A stretch of DNA of 64,000 nt from Actinophytocola sp044466355 (GCF_044466355.1 NZ_JBITMQ010000010.1:1-64000), one strand, 5' to 3'; positions 25,284 to 34,727 are shown, counted from the stretch's first letter. Notes: generated from the letters alone by a model not told the origin. A program made the numbers and translations.

Positions 25284-26780
25284 TCAGCGCATCAGCCACG
25301 CCCGGCAGGCCAGTTGGAGTGCGAGCCGCTGCTCGGCGTCGTCGAGGTCGACGTGCAGCAGGGTGGTGATCTTGCGCAGCCGGTAGGCGATCGTCTGCGG
25401 GTGCACGTTGAGGTCCTTCGCGGCCTTCGCGGGTGAACCCTGGTGGTCCAAGTAGGACTGCAGGGTGCGGATGGCGTCCGCCGCGGCCTGGCTGCCCAGT
25501 TCCGCCAGCGGGGCGAGCATGTCGTCCACCGACGCGCGGGTGGTGTCGGAGGCGTACCACTCGACCAGCATGCGGTTGAGCCCCAGCGCGTCGATCGCGA
25601 CGACGTCGCGTGCGGGCGTGGACTGGCGGGTCGCCGCGAGTGCCGCCCTGGCGTCGGTGGCCGACGAGCGCAGGCCCTCCGCCCGCCGGTACACGCCGCC
25701 GATGCCGCACCGGAGCACGAGTCCGGGGAACCGGTCACGGGCCGCGGCCAGCGCGGTCGTGGCTGCGCGGTGCGCGATGCGTGCGGCCGACGCACCGGGT
25801 TTCGTACCGGTGGTGCGCACGAGGAGCACGTCGCCGCCGATCCGGGTGCCGTGCCAGCTGTCGACGGCGTCGGGGCCGCTGTCGGCGAGGACCGCGTCGA
25901 GCGCGGTGCTGCCGACCGCCTCGGTCTGGCCGGAGCCCGCCATCCCGGTCGGTTCCGGCAGCGACGACGACAGCTCGAACCGCAGCACCTGGTGCCAGCC
26001 GTCGACGGCGAGACCCAGCGCCCTGGCGCGGGCGACGAGTGGGGCGCGTTCCGGTTCCGGTGCGAGGAGCAGCTCACCGAGCAACCTGCCGCGGTCGTGG
26101 ATCGGGGCGAGGGCCGTCCGCCTGCTGCCCGCCACCGCACGCGCGTAGGCGTCGGCCGCGAGCCGCACCACGATCCGCGCCGCGACGACCCACGCGCCCC
26201 GCGCCTCCCTCGGCACCTTGGCGACCACGTAGCCGTCGGCGGCCCCGTCCACCTCGACGAGCGCGGCCGGCTCGGCGCGGTCGGGGTCGCGGACCGCGAC
26301 GTCGGTGGCGAGGGCTTCGGCCGCGGCGGCCAGGACCGCGTCGGCCGTGGCCGCACCGGCGATCAGGCGACGTGCGCTGTCGACCCGTGCGAGCGCGCTG
26401 TCGGTGTCGCCGCCGAGTTCGCGCGCCACGGCGAGCACGAGCGCGGTCGGTTCGGCGTCCGAGGGCGCGACGAGGAGGGCGAGGCCGCACCGGTCGGCGA
26501 TGCGGCGGGCGGTCGGCTCGACCGCGTCGGCGTCGACGCCGGTGAGGACCACGGCGGCGGCGCCGGTGGCGGCGGTGTCCCGGAGCGCCACGTCGAACTG
26601 GTGGCCCTGCGCCTGGACGGCCACCGCGGGCACGACGACCGCCAGGTCGCCGGGACCGAGTGCGCGCAGCTCGGGCAGTCCGGCGACCACGCGCACCGCG
26701 CGCACGACACCGGCCGGGTCACCCGCGAGCAGCGCCAGCGCCGAGAGATCGGGCGCGGAGAGGAGTTCGGCGACGCTCAC
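25284..26780 (-). CDS. PucR-family transcriptional regulator of the hydantoin-type operon
   Basis: A 498-residue regulator. Residues 1-120 match the PucR N-terminal domain (VSVAELLSAPDLSALALLAG, AVQAQGHQFDVAL); a middle GGDEF-like region follows; the C-terminal helix-turn-helix of the PucR/CdaR type is clear (LQSYLDHQGSPAKAAKDLNV, then HPQTIAYRLRKI). PucR proteins commonly govern purine, allantoin and related nitrogen catabolism in response to ligand. The gene diverges from the DUF917/HyuA/permease operon at 26883 with 102 bp between them, the typical position of a dedicated regulator. GTG at 26780 is chosen from the domain start; an upstream start cannot be excluded. Confidence 0.85.
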   Translation of the reverse strand: MSVAELLSAPDLSALALLAGDPAGVVRAVRVVAGLPELRALGPGDLAVVVPAVAVQAQGHQFDVALRDTAATGAAAVVLTGVDADAVEPTARRIADRCGLALLVAPSDAEPTALVLAVARELGGDTDSALARVDSARRLIAGAATADAVLAAAAEALATDVAVRDPDRAEPAALVEVDGAADGYVVAKVPREARGAWVVAARIVVRLAADAYARAVAGSRRTALAPIHDRGRLLGELLLAPEPERAPLVARARALGLAVDGWHQVLRFELSSSLPEPTGMAGSGQTEAVGSTALDAVLADSGPDAVDSWHGTRIGGDVLLVRTTGTKPGASAARIAHRAATTALAAARDRFPGLVLRCGIGGVYRRAEGLRSSATDARAALAATRQSTPARDVVAIDALGLNRMLVEWYASDTTRASVDDMLAPLAELGSQAAADAIRTLQSYLDHQGSPAKAAKDLNVHPQTIAYRLRKITTLLHVDLDDAEQRLALQLACRAWLMR

Positions 26781-26870
26781 CGCACCAGCGTCGTCCTCGG
26801 TTTGTCGTCGCGCGATAAACACGGTCCATTTCCTGTCGCGTGAAGCTAAATACGCTGCGTGACAGGCTAC

Positions 26871-26876
26871 TAACAT
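26871..26876 (+). promoter_or_regulatory. -10 box of a probable leaderless promoter
   Basis: TAACAT lies six bases before the GTG at 26883, without a Shine-Dalgarno stretch. It supports that GTG as the start of the first DUF917 gene and marks the promoter of the five-gene operon. Confidence 0.45.
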
Positions 26877-26882
26877 GGTTTG

Positions 26883-27980
26883 GTGCACTTCGACAAGGCC
26901 AACCTCGCCGCGTTCGCCCGAGGCTGTGACGTCCTCGGCGCCGGTGGTGGTGGGCCCGCGCGGCAGACGTTGCCCACGGCACTGCACGCGGTCGCCGAAC
27001 ACGGCCCGGTGCGCGTGGTGCGGCTGTCCGAACTTCCCGCAGACGAGCTGGTGATGCCGTGCGCGCTGCTCGGCGCGCCTGACGTGTTCGTGGAGCGCAT
27101 CGGCACCGGCCGCGAGTCGGTCGCCATCCGGCAGCAGGTCGAGGCGCACTTCCGGCGCCCGGTGGCGGCGCTGATGTGCACGGAGGTGGGTGGCAGCAAC
27201 GGCCCCATGTCGGTCACGTTCGCCGCCCACGCCGGGCTGCCGCTGCTGGACGCCGACGGCATGGGCCGCGCGTTCCCCGGCGTCGAGCAGGTGGCCATGC
27301 AGGTCGCCGGGATCACCGCGAGCCCGTCGGTGCTCGCGGACGAGCACGACCGCGTGGTGCTGGTGCGGGCCGAGTCCGGCGAGTGGCTGGAACGCCTGGC
27401 GCGCAACGTCGCGACGGCGTTCGGCAACCGCGCGGTGAGCAGCGAGTACGTGATGACCGTCGACCAGGCGGACGGCGCGGTGGTCGACGGGTCGATCACC
27501 AGGGCGCTGCGCATCGGCACCGTTCTCGAGGAGGCCGACGGCGCGTCGACGAGGGACGCGGTGGGCCTGCTCGCCGGGGAGTTCGGCGGTGCCCGGCTCG
27601 GCGAGTGCCGGGTGACCGGCGTGCACCCGATCAAGAACAGGGCCAGCGCCACGCTCGCCACCAACACCCGCAGGACGATCCTGCTGGAGGGCGTCAACCG
27701 CGACGACGGCCGCTGGCTGCGGCTCGAGGCCGGGCACGAGTACCACGCGGTGCTGGAGGACGGCGAGCTGCTGGCGGCGACGCCGGACGTGATCACGCTG
27801 TTCGACGTGCACACCGGCGAACCGGTGCCGGTGCCCGAGCTGCGGTACGGGCTGCGGATCGTGGTGCTCGCGCTGCCGAGCCCACCGCTGTGGCGGCGAC
27901 CGGAAGGGCTGCGGCTCGTCGGGCCACGCGCGTTCGGCCTCGCCCTCGACTACTCCCCCGTCGTGGCCGACCATGTCTGA
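26883..27980 (+). CDS. DUF917 (S-methyl-thiohydantoin desulfurase-like) protein 1
   Basis: A 365-residue DUF917 protein. Family marks are LGAGGGGPARQT near the N-terminus, CTEVGGSNG near residue 100, DADGMGRAFPGVEQVAM and a C-terminal beta domain with TPDVITLFDVHTGEP and GLRLVGPRAFG. The family is now described in domain databases as S-methyl-thiohydantoin desulfurase-like and is regularly encoded beside HyuA-type hydantoinases. First gene of a five-gene operon; it overlaps the next by 8 nt. A second member closes the operon at 32390. The glycine-rich GGGG motif is intact in both. Confidence 0.82.
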   Translation: MHFDKANLAAFARGCDVLGAGGGGPARQTLPTALHAVAEHGPVRVVRLSELPADELVMPCALLGAPDVFVERIGTGRESVAIRQQVEAHFRRPVAALMCTEVGGSNGPMSVTFAAHAGLPLLDADGMGRAFPGVEQVAMQVAGITASPSVLADEHDRVVLVRAESGEWLERLARNVATAFGNRAVSSEYVMTVDQADGAVVDGSITRALRIGTVLEEADGASTRDAVGLLAGEFGGARLGECRVTGVHPIKNRASATLATNTRRTILLEGVNRDDGRWLRLEAGHEYHAVLEDGELLAATPDVITLFDVHTGEPVPVPELRYGLRIVVLALPSPPLWRRPEGLRLVGPRAFGLALDYSPVVADHV

Positions 27981-29463
27981 GCTCACCGGCTACCGGCTCG
28001 GGATCGCGGTCGACGGCAACGAGGTCGCGGGCGCGCTCGTGGACGGCCACGGCAACATCGACGCCGTCACCACACGGCGGCTGACGGGAGGTCGCACTCC
28101 CGACGAGGCGCTGACCGCCGTGCTGGACCCGTTGCTGGCGCAGCTCGACGGGCGCGGCACGGTCACCGACGTCGACCGCGTCCTGTTCGCGATCACCGAG
28201 CTGGACGACCTCGTCGTGGCCCCGGACGCGCGCCCGGACCAGACGTCAGCGTGGACCGGCGGGCACGGCCCGGTCGCGGTGGTCCGGCTCGGCGCCGCGA
28301 CGACCGCGGTGCCGCCGCTCGCCCTGTGGCCACCGGAGTTCCGCGACCGCGCCGTGTTCGCGGCCACGACGGTGACCGGCGGCGCGCGGCTGGAGGGCAC
28401 CGATCTCGAACCGTTGGACGAGGCGGGTCTCGCCGCCTTCGCGCGGTCGGTCAGGGGCAGGGTGGAGGCCGTCGCGATCACGGGTGTGTTCGCCACCCTC
28501 ACCCCCGACCACGAACTGGCCGCCGCCGCGGTGCTGGAGCGGGAGCTCGGCGGCACGGTGCGGATCGTGCTGTCGCACGAGATCGGCGGCAACGGGTTGC
28601 TGGAGCGGGAGAACGCGACCGTGCTGCAGGCGGTGATGACACCACCCGCGGGCCGGGACGCGGCCCGGCTGCAGGACGTGATGACCGCGCACGGACTCGG
28701 GCACGCGGAGGTCTTCTTCGCCCGCAACGACGGCACGATCATGGCCATCGACTACGCGGCCACGCATCCGCTGGCGCTCTACGGCGGCGCCGCCGCGGCG
28801 ACGGTCCGCGGCGCGGCGCTGCTCGCCGGTGAGCAGGACGCGCTGGTGGCGCTGACCCGCGCGGACGGCACCGCCCCGGCGATCTGCGCGGTCACGGCCG
28901 GGCTGCCGAGGCTGACCTCGGGCCACACGACGATCGCGGGCGTGCCGACGAGCCTGCGCCTGGTCGCGCGGGTGCCGGTCCGGCCGCGCGCGGAGGGGCC
29001 GTACGACTCGTGGACGCTGACCGAGGCCATCGACCGCGCGAAGACCGCGCCCGGCGACCTGCCGCTGCTGCTCGGCGGCCCCGGCGCCGACGACCTGGCG
29101 GCGATCCTGCCGCCGCACCTGCCCGGCACGGTCAGCGTCCGGTGCCCGCCGTGGGCGCACGCGGCCGCGGCGGTCGGGGTCGCGACCGCGCCCGTCGGCG
29201 GCGAGGCCAGCCGGGTGATGGCGGTGCACGGCGACAACGACGTCACGCGGGAGGCCGTGCACGAGGCGGCACGCGCCGCGGCCGTCCACGCGGGCGCCGA
29301 TCCCCGTTACGCCAGGGCGAAACTCGTCGAGGAGACCCCGTTGAGCTATCTCGCCGAACCCGCCGTCGCGCTCCTGGCGCGGGCGGAAGGCCCGCCCAGA
29401 TCGGGCATGGCGGGCAGGCGGGCGTCCACCACACCACTACTGGGGGAAAGGAACGGGGTCTGA
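27973..29463 (+). CDS. HyuA/oxoprolinase-like protein with degenerate nucleotide site
   Basis: A 496-residue paralogue of the hydantoinase at 30781 (shared HEIGGNGLLERENATVLQA region and overall layout). The two glycine-rich actin-fold phosphate motifs are not conserved: the N-terminal GIDVGGTNTD of the paralogue is GIAVDGNEVAG here, and the second VIDVGGTTTD is replaced by ALTRADGTAPA. Family members hydrolyse cyclic amides with ATP; this one probably cannot bind ATP normally and may be a structural or regulatory subunit of a heteromer with its partner. ATG at 27973 overlaps the DUF917 gene by 8 nt; the permease starts 4 nt after its stop. Confidence 0.78.
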   Translation: MSELTGYRLGIAVDGNEVAGALVDGHGNIDAVTTRRLTGGRTPDEALTAVLDPLLAQLDGRGTVTDVDRVLFAITELDDLVVAPDARPDQTSAWTGGHGPVAVVRLGAATTAVPPLALWPPEFRDRAVFAATTVTGGARLEGTDLEPLDEAGLAAFARSVRGRVEAVAITGVFATLTPDHELAAAAVLERELGGTVRIVLSHEIGGNGLLERENATVLQAVMTPPAGRDAARLQDVMTAHGLGHAEVFFARNDGTIMAIDYAATHPLALYGGAAAATVRGAALLAGEQDALVALTRADGTAPAICAVTAGLPRLTSGHTTIAGVPTSLRLVARVPVRPRAEGPYDSWTLTEAIDRAKTAPGDLPLLLGGPGADDLAAILPPHLPGTVSVRCPPWAHAAAAVGVATAPVGGEASRVMAVHGDNDVTREAVHEAARAAAVHAGADPRYARAKLVEETPLSYLAEPAVALLARAEGPPRSGMAGRRASTTPLLGERNGV

Positions 29464-29467
29464 CGCG

Positions 29468-30781
29468 ATGTTGGGTGCCGACGACTACGCGCTGGAACGC
29501 GTGCCCGCGCGGGCGCGCTATCCGTGGTGGACCGTTGCCGTGCAACGGTTCGGGCAGCTGTCCGACCTGACCGTGTTCCTCCTCGGCGCCACGCTCGGCG
29601 CCGGGATGTCGTTCTGGGGCGCGTTCTGGTCGCTGACGCTCGGCTCGGTGATCCTCGAGCTGGTCGCGATCTTCGCCGGGATCGCGGGCGTCCGGGAAGG
29701 ACTGTCCACTTCGGTCCTCGCGCGGTGGACCGGGTTCGGCCGGTTCGGCTCCGGCCTGATCGGGCTGGTCGTCGCGACGAGCCTGATCGGCTGGTTCGGC
29801 ATCCAGAACGCGATCTTCGCCGGGGGCCTGCACGCGCTCGTCGACGGGGTGCCGGTGTGGTTGTGGTCGATCGTGACCGGGCTCGCGGTGACCGCGCTCG
29901 TCGTCTACGGGTTCCGGTGGATGGCGTGGATCGCCTACGTCACCGTGCCCGCGTTCCTGGTGCTGGCCGGGTGGTCCATCGTCGGCGAGTTGTCCGAGCA
30001 CAGCCTCGGCGACCTGCTCGGCACGGCCGGGTTCGGTGAGCCGATGTCCGTCGCGACCGGCGCGACGATCGTGGCCGGGTCCTACATCGCGGGCGCGGTG
30101 CTCACGCCGGACATGACCCGGTTCAACCGGTCGACCGGGGACGTGGTGAAGCAGACCGTCGTCTCGATCACCCTCGGCCAGTACGTGCTCGGGCTGGTCG
30201 GCGTGATCCTCGCGTACGCGATCCGGTCCGCCGACGTGGTCACGATCTTCGCGGCGACCTCCGGCACGGTCGGGATCATCATCCTCGTGTCGGCGACCGT
30301 GAAGATCAACGACTGGAACCTCTACAGCTCCTCGCTCGGTTTCGTGAACACGCTGTCCACTGTGTTCGGTGTGCGCGTGAACCGGGTCGTGGCGACGATC
30401 GCGATCGGCGTGCTCGGCACGGGGTTGTCGGCGCTGGGCATCCTGGACCGGTTCGCCGACTTCCTCACGGTGCTCGGTGTCGCGATGCCGCCGATCGCGG
30501 GCATCATGGTCGCCGAGTACTTCCTGGTGCGCCGCTGGCGCCCCGCGCTCGACGCGTCCCGCGAGGAGGACAGGCTGCCGGAGACAGAACCCGGCTGGGT
30601 GCCCACCACGCTGGTGATCTGGGTCGGTGCCGCCGTGCTGGGCTACTGGACCGAGCAGGTGCAGTTCGGCATCCCCGCGCTCAACTCCCTCGTGGTGGCG
30701 GGCCTCGCCTACCTGGTCGTCGGCAAGGCCGGGCTGGTGCGCGGCACCGGGGAACTGACCGTCGAGAAGGGCGCCGACTGA
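29468..30781 (+). CDS. NCS1/CodB-family permease
   Basis: A 437-residue integral membrane protein with about twelve hydrophobic segments. It fits the nucleobase:cation symporter-1 family, which takes up cytosine, allantoin, hydantoins and similar heterocycles. Recognisable parts are the first helices (TVFLLGATLGAGMSFWGAF), the polar DMTRFNRS loop in the middle and the LGVAMPPIAGIMVAEYFLVRR segment near the end, all usual for CodB relatives. It lies between the two HyuA-like genes and shares its last base with the next ATG, so it should import the substrate of this operon. Confidence 0.85.
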   Translation: MLGADDYALERVPARARYPWWTVAVQRFGQLSDLTVFLLGATLGAGMSFWGAFWSLTLGSVILELVAIFAGIAGVREGLSTSVLARWTGFGRFGSGLIGLVVATSLIGWFGIQNAIFAGGLHALVDGVPVWLWSIVTGLAVTALVVYGFRWMAWIAYVTVPAFLVLAGWSIVGELSEHSLGDLLGTAGFGEPMSVATGATIVAGSYIAGAVLTPDMTRFNRSTGDVVKQTVVSITLGQYVLGLVGVILAYAIRSADVVTIFAATSGTVGIIILVSATVKINDWNLYSSSLGFVNTLSTVFGVRVNRVVATIAIGVLGTGLSALGILDRFADFLTVLGVAMPPIAGIMVAEYFLVRRWRPALDASREEDRLPETEPGWVPTTLVIWVGAAVLGYWTEQVQFGIPALNSLVVAGLAYLVVGKAGLVRGTGELTVEKGAD

Positions 30782-32397
30782 TGCGGGTTGGCATCGACGT
30801 CGGTGGCACCAACACCGACGCCGTCCTGATCGCGGGCCGTCAGGACGCGGACGTGCGGGTCGTGGCCGCGGTGAAGACGCCCACCACCGCGGACGTGACG
30901 ACCGGTGTGGTCACCGCGATCGGTGACCTGCTCGCGAAGGCACCGGCGGGGTTCGCGCGCGGCGCGATCACCGCGGTGATGATCGGCACGACGCACTTCA
31001 CGAACGCCGTGGTGGAGGGCCGCCGCCTGACGCCGACCGCGGTCGTGCGCCTCGGCCTGCCCGCGACCGCGGCGCTGCCGCCGTTGACCGGCTGGCCGGA
31101 ACGGTTGCGCGCGGCCGTGGGCGACCGCGCCTACCTGTGCCACGGCGGCTACGAGTACGACGGCGCCGAGCTGTCCACTTTGGACCCTGATGAGCTGCGC
31201 CGGGTCGCGGCCGACCTCGCCGGGGCCGGGGTGCGGTCGGTCGCCGTGTCGTCGGTGTTCGCGCCGGTGAACGGGGCCATGGAGGACGAGGCGGCGGAGC
31301 TGCTGCGCAGCGAGGTGCCCGAGCTGCGGGTGTCGTGCTCGCACGAGTTCGGCCGGATCGGGTTGCTGGAGCGGGAGAACGCGACCGTGCTCAACGCGGC
31401 GCTGGCCGACCTGGCCGACGAGTTGGCGGACGCGCTGACCGGTGCGCTCGCCGACGCGGGCATCACCGCGCCGCTGCTGCTCAGCCAGAACGACGGCACG
31501 CTCATGGACATCGAGTACGGCAGGCGGTTCCCGGCGGCGACGTTCGCGTCCGGGCCGACGAACTCCACGCGTGGCGCGGGTTTCCTCGCCGGTGTCGCGG
31601 ACTGCGCCGTGATCGACGTCGGCGGCACCACCACCGACATCGGTGTGCTCGTCGGCGGTTTCCCCCGGGAGACCACGTCGACCACCGAGGTCGCGGGCGT
31701 CCGCACGAACTGGCGGATGCCCGACGTGCTGTCGCTGGGCATCGGCGGCGGCAGCCTCGTCCGCGACTTCTCGGACGCGCAGCGGTGCACGGTCGGGCCG
31801 GAGAGCGTCGGGTTCGCGCTGAGCAGCAGAGCGCTGGTGTTCGGCGGCGACACGCTCACCCTGACCGACGTGGCCGTCGCCGCGGGGCAGACCCGGGTCG
31901 GCACGACCACGGCGCTGGTCCGCCGCTTCGACCACGACCGGGCGCGAGCCGTGCTGGCGGCCGCCGCGGAGCGGATCGCCGACGCCGTGGACCGGATGCG
32001 CACCTCCCCCGCACCACTGCCGGCCATCCTCGTCGGCGGCGGCAGCGTCGTGCTGCCCGACACGCTTCCCGGTCTGCCCGACGTGCGGCGCCCGGCGCAC
32101 GCCGACGTGGCCAACGCGATCGGCGCGGCCATCGCCAAGGTCGGCGGCGAACTCGACCGGGTCGTCCCGATCGCCGACGGCACGCGGACCACGGTGCTCG
32201 CCGACCTCAAGGCCGAGGCGGTCGCGCAGGCCGAGGCCGCGGGTGCCCGGCCGGGCAGCGTCGAGATCGTGGAGGTCGACGAGGTGCCGCTCGCCTACCT
32301 GCCCGGCGGCGCCACCCGGGTGCGGGTGAAGGCCGTCGGGGACCTCGACCTGGACCGGGTCCGCGCACCGCAACGCGTCGGTGCCGGCCATGCGTGA
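30781..32397 (+). CDS. Hydantoinase/oxoprolinase (HyuA-like)
   Basis: A 538-residue ATP-dependent cyclic-amide hydrolase of the HyuA/acetone-carboxylase-beta family. Both phosphate motifs are intact: GIDVGGTNTDAVLI at the N-terminus and VIDVGGTTTDIGVL in the middle, with SLGIGGGSLV and an ADENOSINE-type C-terminal glycine motif LVGGGS. The region SHEFGRIGLLERENATVLNA matches the degenerate paralogue at 27973. The expected reaction is opening of a five-membered ring such as hydantoin, 5-oxoproline or a thiohydantoin product. ATG overlaps the permease stop (TGATG) and the end overlaps the DUF917 gene by 8 nt. Confidence 0.85.
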   Translation: MRVGIDVGGTNTDAVLIAGRQDADVRVVAAVKTPTTADVTTGVVTAIGDLLAKAPAGFARGAITAVMIGTTHFTNAVVEGRRLTPTAVVRLGLPATAALPPLTGWPERLRAAVGDRAYLCHGGYEYDGAELSTLDPDELRRVAADLAGAGVRSVAVSSVFAPVNGAMEDEAAELLRSEVPELRVSCSHEFGRIGLLERENATVLNAALADLADELADALTGALADAGITAPLLLSQNDGTLMDIEYGRRFPAATFASGPTNSTRGAGFLAGVADCAVIDVGGTTTDIGVLVGGFPRETTSTTEVAGVRTNWRMPDVLSLGIGGGSLVRDFSDAQRCTVGPESVGFALSSRALVFGGDTLTLTDVAVAAGQTRVGTTTALVRRFDHDRARAVLAAAAERIADAVDRMRTSPAPLPAILVGGGSVVLPDTLPGLPDVRRPAHADVANAIGAAIAKVGGELDRVVPIADGTRTTVLADLKAEAVAQAEAAGARPGSVEIVEVDEVPLAYLPGGATRVRVKAVGDLDLDRVRAPQRVGAGHA

Positions 32398-33460
32398 GAT
32401 CGACGCGGGGCACCTCGACGACATCGCCCGCGGCGCCGGCATCCTCGGCACCGGTGGCGGCGGCGACCCGTGGCTCGGGAGGCTCCTCGCCGAGGCCGCC
32501 ATCACCCGGCACAGCCCCGTCACGCTGGTGGACATCGACGAGGTCCCACCCGATGCGGTGGTCGTCCCCGTCTCCATGCTCGGCGCGCCGACGGTGGGCA
32601 CGGAGAAACTGCCCAACGGCACGGAAACGCTCGCGGCGCTGCGTGCGCTGGAGAAGGCCAGGGGGATCACGGCGACCCACCTCGTGCCCATCGAGATCGG
32701 CGGCATGAACTCGACGGTGCCGCTCGCCCTCGCCGCGGAGACCGGGCTGCCGGTCGTCGACGGCGACGCGATGGGCAGGGCGTTCCCCGAGGCGCAGATG
32801 GTGTTGCCGACGCTCGCGGGCATCCCGGCCAGCCCGATGGCCGTGGCCGACGACAAGGGCAACACGCTCGTGGTCGACGCGGTTTCCAACCTGTGGGCCG
32901 AACGCATCGCCCGCGCGGCCTGCGTGGCCACCGGCTGCTCGGTGTACACCGCGGACACGGTGATGACCGGTGCGCAGCTACCCGACGGGCTGGTCGCGGG
33001 CACCATCACGCTCGCGGAACGGCTCGGCGCAGCGGCCCGGAGCGCGCGGGCGTCGCACGCGGACCCGGTCGCGGCGGTCGCGGACCTGGCCGGCGGTGTC
33101 CACCTGACCACCGGCAAGGTGACCGACGTGCACCGCGCCACCACCGACGGCTTCGCCCGCGGCGGCGCCACGATCACGGGCACAGGCGCGGACCTGCACC
33201 TGTCGTTCCAGAACGAGTACCTCCTGGCGACCCGCGACGACGAGGTGCTGGCGACCACACCGGACCTGATCTGCGTCCTGGCGACCGACACCGGAGAACC
33301 GATCACCACCGAGGCACTGCGCTACGGCAACCGGGTGACGGTGCTCGGGCTCCCCTGCGACCCGAGGTGGACGACCCCGGCAGGTCTCGACCTGGTGGGC
33401 CCGCGCTACTTCGGCTACGACTGCGACTACCGCCCCCTCCCCACCCCCAAAGCAGAATGA
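32390..33460 (+). CDS. DUF917 (S-methyl-thiohydantoin desulfurase-like) protein 2
   Basis: A 356-residue paralogue of the protein at 26883, with GILGTGGGGDPWLGR, PIEIGGMNSTVP, DGDAMGRAFPEAQM and the C-terminal TPDLICVLATDTGEPI and GLDLVGPRYFGYD. ATG at 32390 is favoured; a GTG three codons upstream is also in frame. It closes the operon. The order DUF917 - HyuA* - permease - HyuA - DUF917 looks like two modules of the same pair around one transporter. A Zur/Fur-like dyad overlaps its stop codon and would act on the downstream MFS gene. Confidence 0.82.
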   Translation: MREIDAGHLDDIARGAGILGTGGGGDPWLGRLLAEAAITRHSPVTLVDIDEVPPDAVVVPVSMLGAPTVGTEKLPNGTETLAALRALEKARGITATHLVPIEIGGMNSTVPLALAAETGLPVVDGDAMGRAFPEAQMVLPTLAGIPASPMAVADDKGNTLVVDAVSNLWAERIARAACVATGCSVYTADTVMTGAQLPDGLVAGTITLAERLGAAARSARASHADPVAAVADLAGGVHLTTGKVTDVHRATTDGFARGGATITGTGADLHLSFQNEYLLATRDDEVLATTPDLICVLATDTGEPITTEALRYGNRVTVLGLPCDPRWTTPAGLDLVGPRYFGYDCDYRPLPTPKAE

Positions 33461-33472
33461 CAATCGCTTTCA
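33458..33472 (+). promoter_or_regulatory. Candidate Zur/Fur-type operator
   Basis: TGACAATCGCTTTCA keeps the TGA..A..TT.TCA skeleton of actinobacterial Zur/Fur boxes and is AT-rich against its surroundings. It lies about 38 bp before the MFS gene at 33510. Two of seven arm positions do not pair, so the call is tentative. Confidence 0.35.
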
Positions 33473-33509
33473 ATTAGAGTCGCCCGCATCCGTCGACAGG
33501 AGGTTGCGG

Positions 33510-34727
33510 GTGACCACGTCGCCGACCGAGGCCGGGCGGTCGGTCCTGCGCGAGCCCGCGTTCGTCCGGCTCTGGCTGGGCACGACGGCCTCGGGTCTCG
33601 CCACCTGGGCGTTGCCGTTCGTGCTCGGGTTCGGCGTGCTCACCCGCGAGCTGAGCGCGGCGGGCCTCGGCGTGGTGCTCGCCGCCCGCACGGTCGGGTT
33701 CCTGCTCGCGGTACCGGTCAGCGGCGTGCTCGCCGACCGCCACTCGCGTCGCCGGGTCGTGTTGTGGGCCGGGCTGGCCGCCGCAGCGGGCACACCCGTG
33801 CTCGCGTTCGGGCTCGGCCGGTCGGTGCCGCTCATGGCGGCCGCCGCACTCGTGGTCGGGGCGGGGCAGGGCGCGTGCCGGCCCGCGTTCCAGGCGCTCG
33901 TCGCGGAGATCGTCGACCCCGGGCGCAGGCAGACCGCCAACGCGACGATGGCGCTGTCCGTGCGCGTCATCACGCTCACCGCGCCCGCGCTGACGGCGCT
34001 GCTGGCCACCGCGCTCAGCACGTCCGCGCTCCTCGTCGGCACCGGCCTGGTCTGGTTGTGCGCGGCACTCGTGCCCCCGGCGGGCCGCCACACCGTGGAC
34101 ACCGCGAGGGTCTCGTTCGTCCGCGAGTTCGCCGACGGCGTGCGGGAGGCGCGGCGGCACCCGTGGTTCCTCGCCGGGCTGTGCGCGCTCACCGCCGTGA
34201 TCGCCACCGGCTACTCGGCCACCGGCGTGGTCCTGCCGCTCGTCAGCCGGGACTCCTTCGGCACCGAGGCCGTGCTCGCCGCCGCCATGACCGCCTACAC
34301 GGTCGGCGGGCTGCTCGGCGCGCTCGTGGTCACCCGCTCGCGTCCGAGGGCACCGGGCTGGACCGCCCTCGCCGCCCTCGCCTGCTACGGGTTCGCGCCG
34401 CTCGCGTTGCTGTTCCCCGTCCACTGGGCGCTGGTCGTGGCCGCGTACGTGGTCGCCGGGCTCGGCATCGAACTGTTCAACGTGCCGTGGTTCACCGCCA
34501 CGCAGCGCGAGGTCGCACCGGACAAGCTCGCCCGAGTGTCCTCTTTGGACTTCCTGTTGTCGTACGGACTCGCACCCGTCGGGCTCGCGCTCATCGCGCC
34601 CGCCGTCGACGTGTTCGGGGTCACCGCGGTGCTCGGCGCGTGCGCGGCCGTGTGCTTCGCGGTCCCGGTCGCCATGATGTTCGTGCCCACGACGCGGGAC
34701 TTCGGCAGGGCGACGGTCCGAACGTGA
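33510..34727 (+). CDS. MFS transporter, EntS-like
   Basis: A 405-residue major facilitator with twelve hydrophobic segments. After a short cytosolic start (REPAFVRLWLG) it has the loop motif LADRHSRRRVV between segments 2 and 3 (usual GxxxDRxGRR). The type resembles EntS and related drug or siderophore exporters. GTG at 33510 is chosen over a TTG two codons upstream because AGGAGG (33498-33503) is then at proper spacing. A Zur/Fur-like site upstream would fit export of a metal chelator, but no chelator biosynthesis genes are adjacent. Confidence 0.8.
   Translation: MTTSPTEAGRSVLREPAFVRLWLGTTASGLATWALPFVLGFGVLTRELSAAGLGVVLAARTVGFLLAVPVSGVLADRHSRRRVVLWAGLAAAAGTPVLAFGLGRSVPLMAAAALVVGAGQGACRPAFQALVAEIVDPGRRQTANATMALSVRVITLTAPALTALLATALSTSALLVGTGLVWLCAALVPPAGRHTVDTARVSFVREFADGVREARRHPWFLAGLCALTAVIATGYSATGVVLPLVSRDSFGTEAVLAAAMTAYTVGGLLGALVVTRSRPRAPGWTALAALACYGFAPLALLFPVHWALVVAAYVVAGLGIELFNVPWFTATQREVAPDKLARVSSLDFLLSYGLAPVGLALIAPAVDVFGVTAVLGACAAVCFAVPVAMMFVPTTRDFGRATVRT

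Noticed and set aside
30709..33309. An 866-codon minus-strand open frame
   Set aside because: Shadow of the HyuA and second DUF917 genes, with no recognisable domain or start signal.
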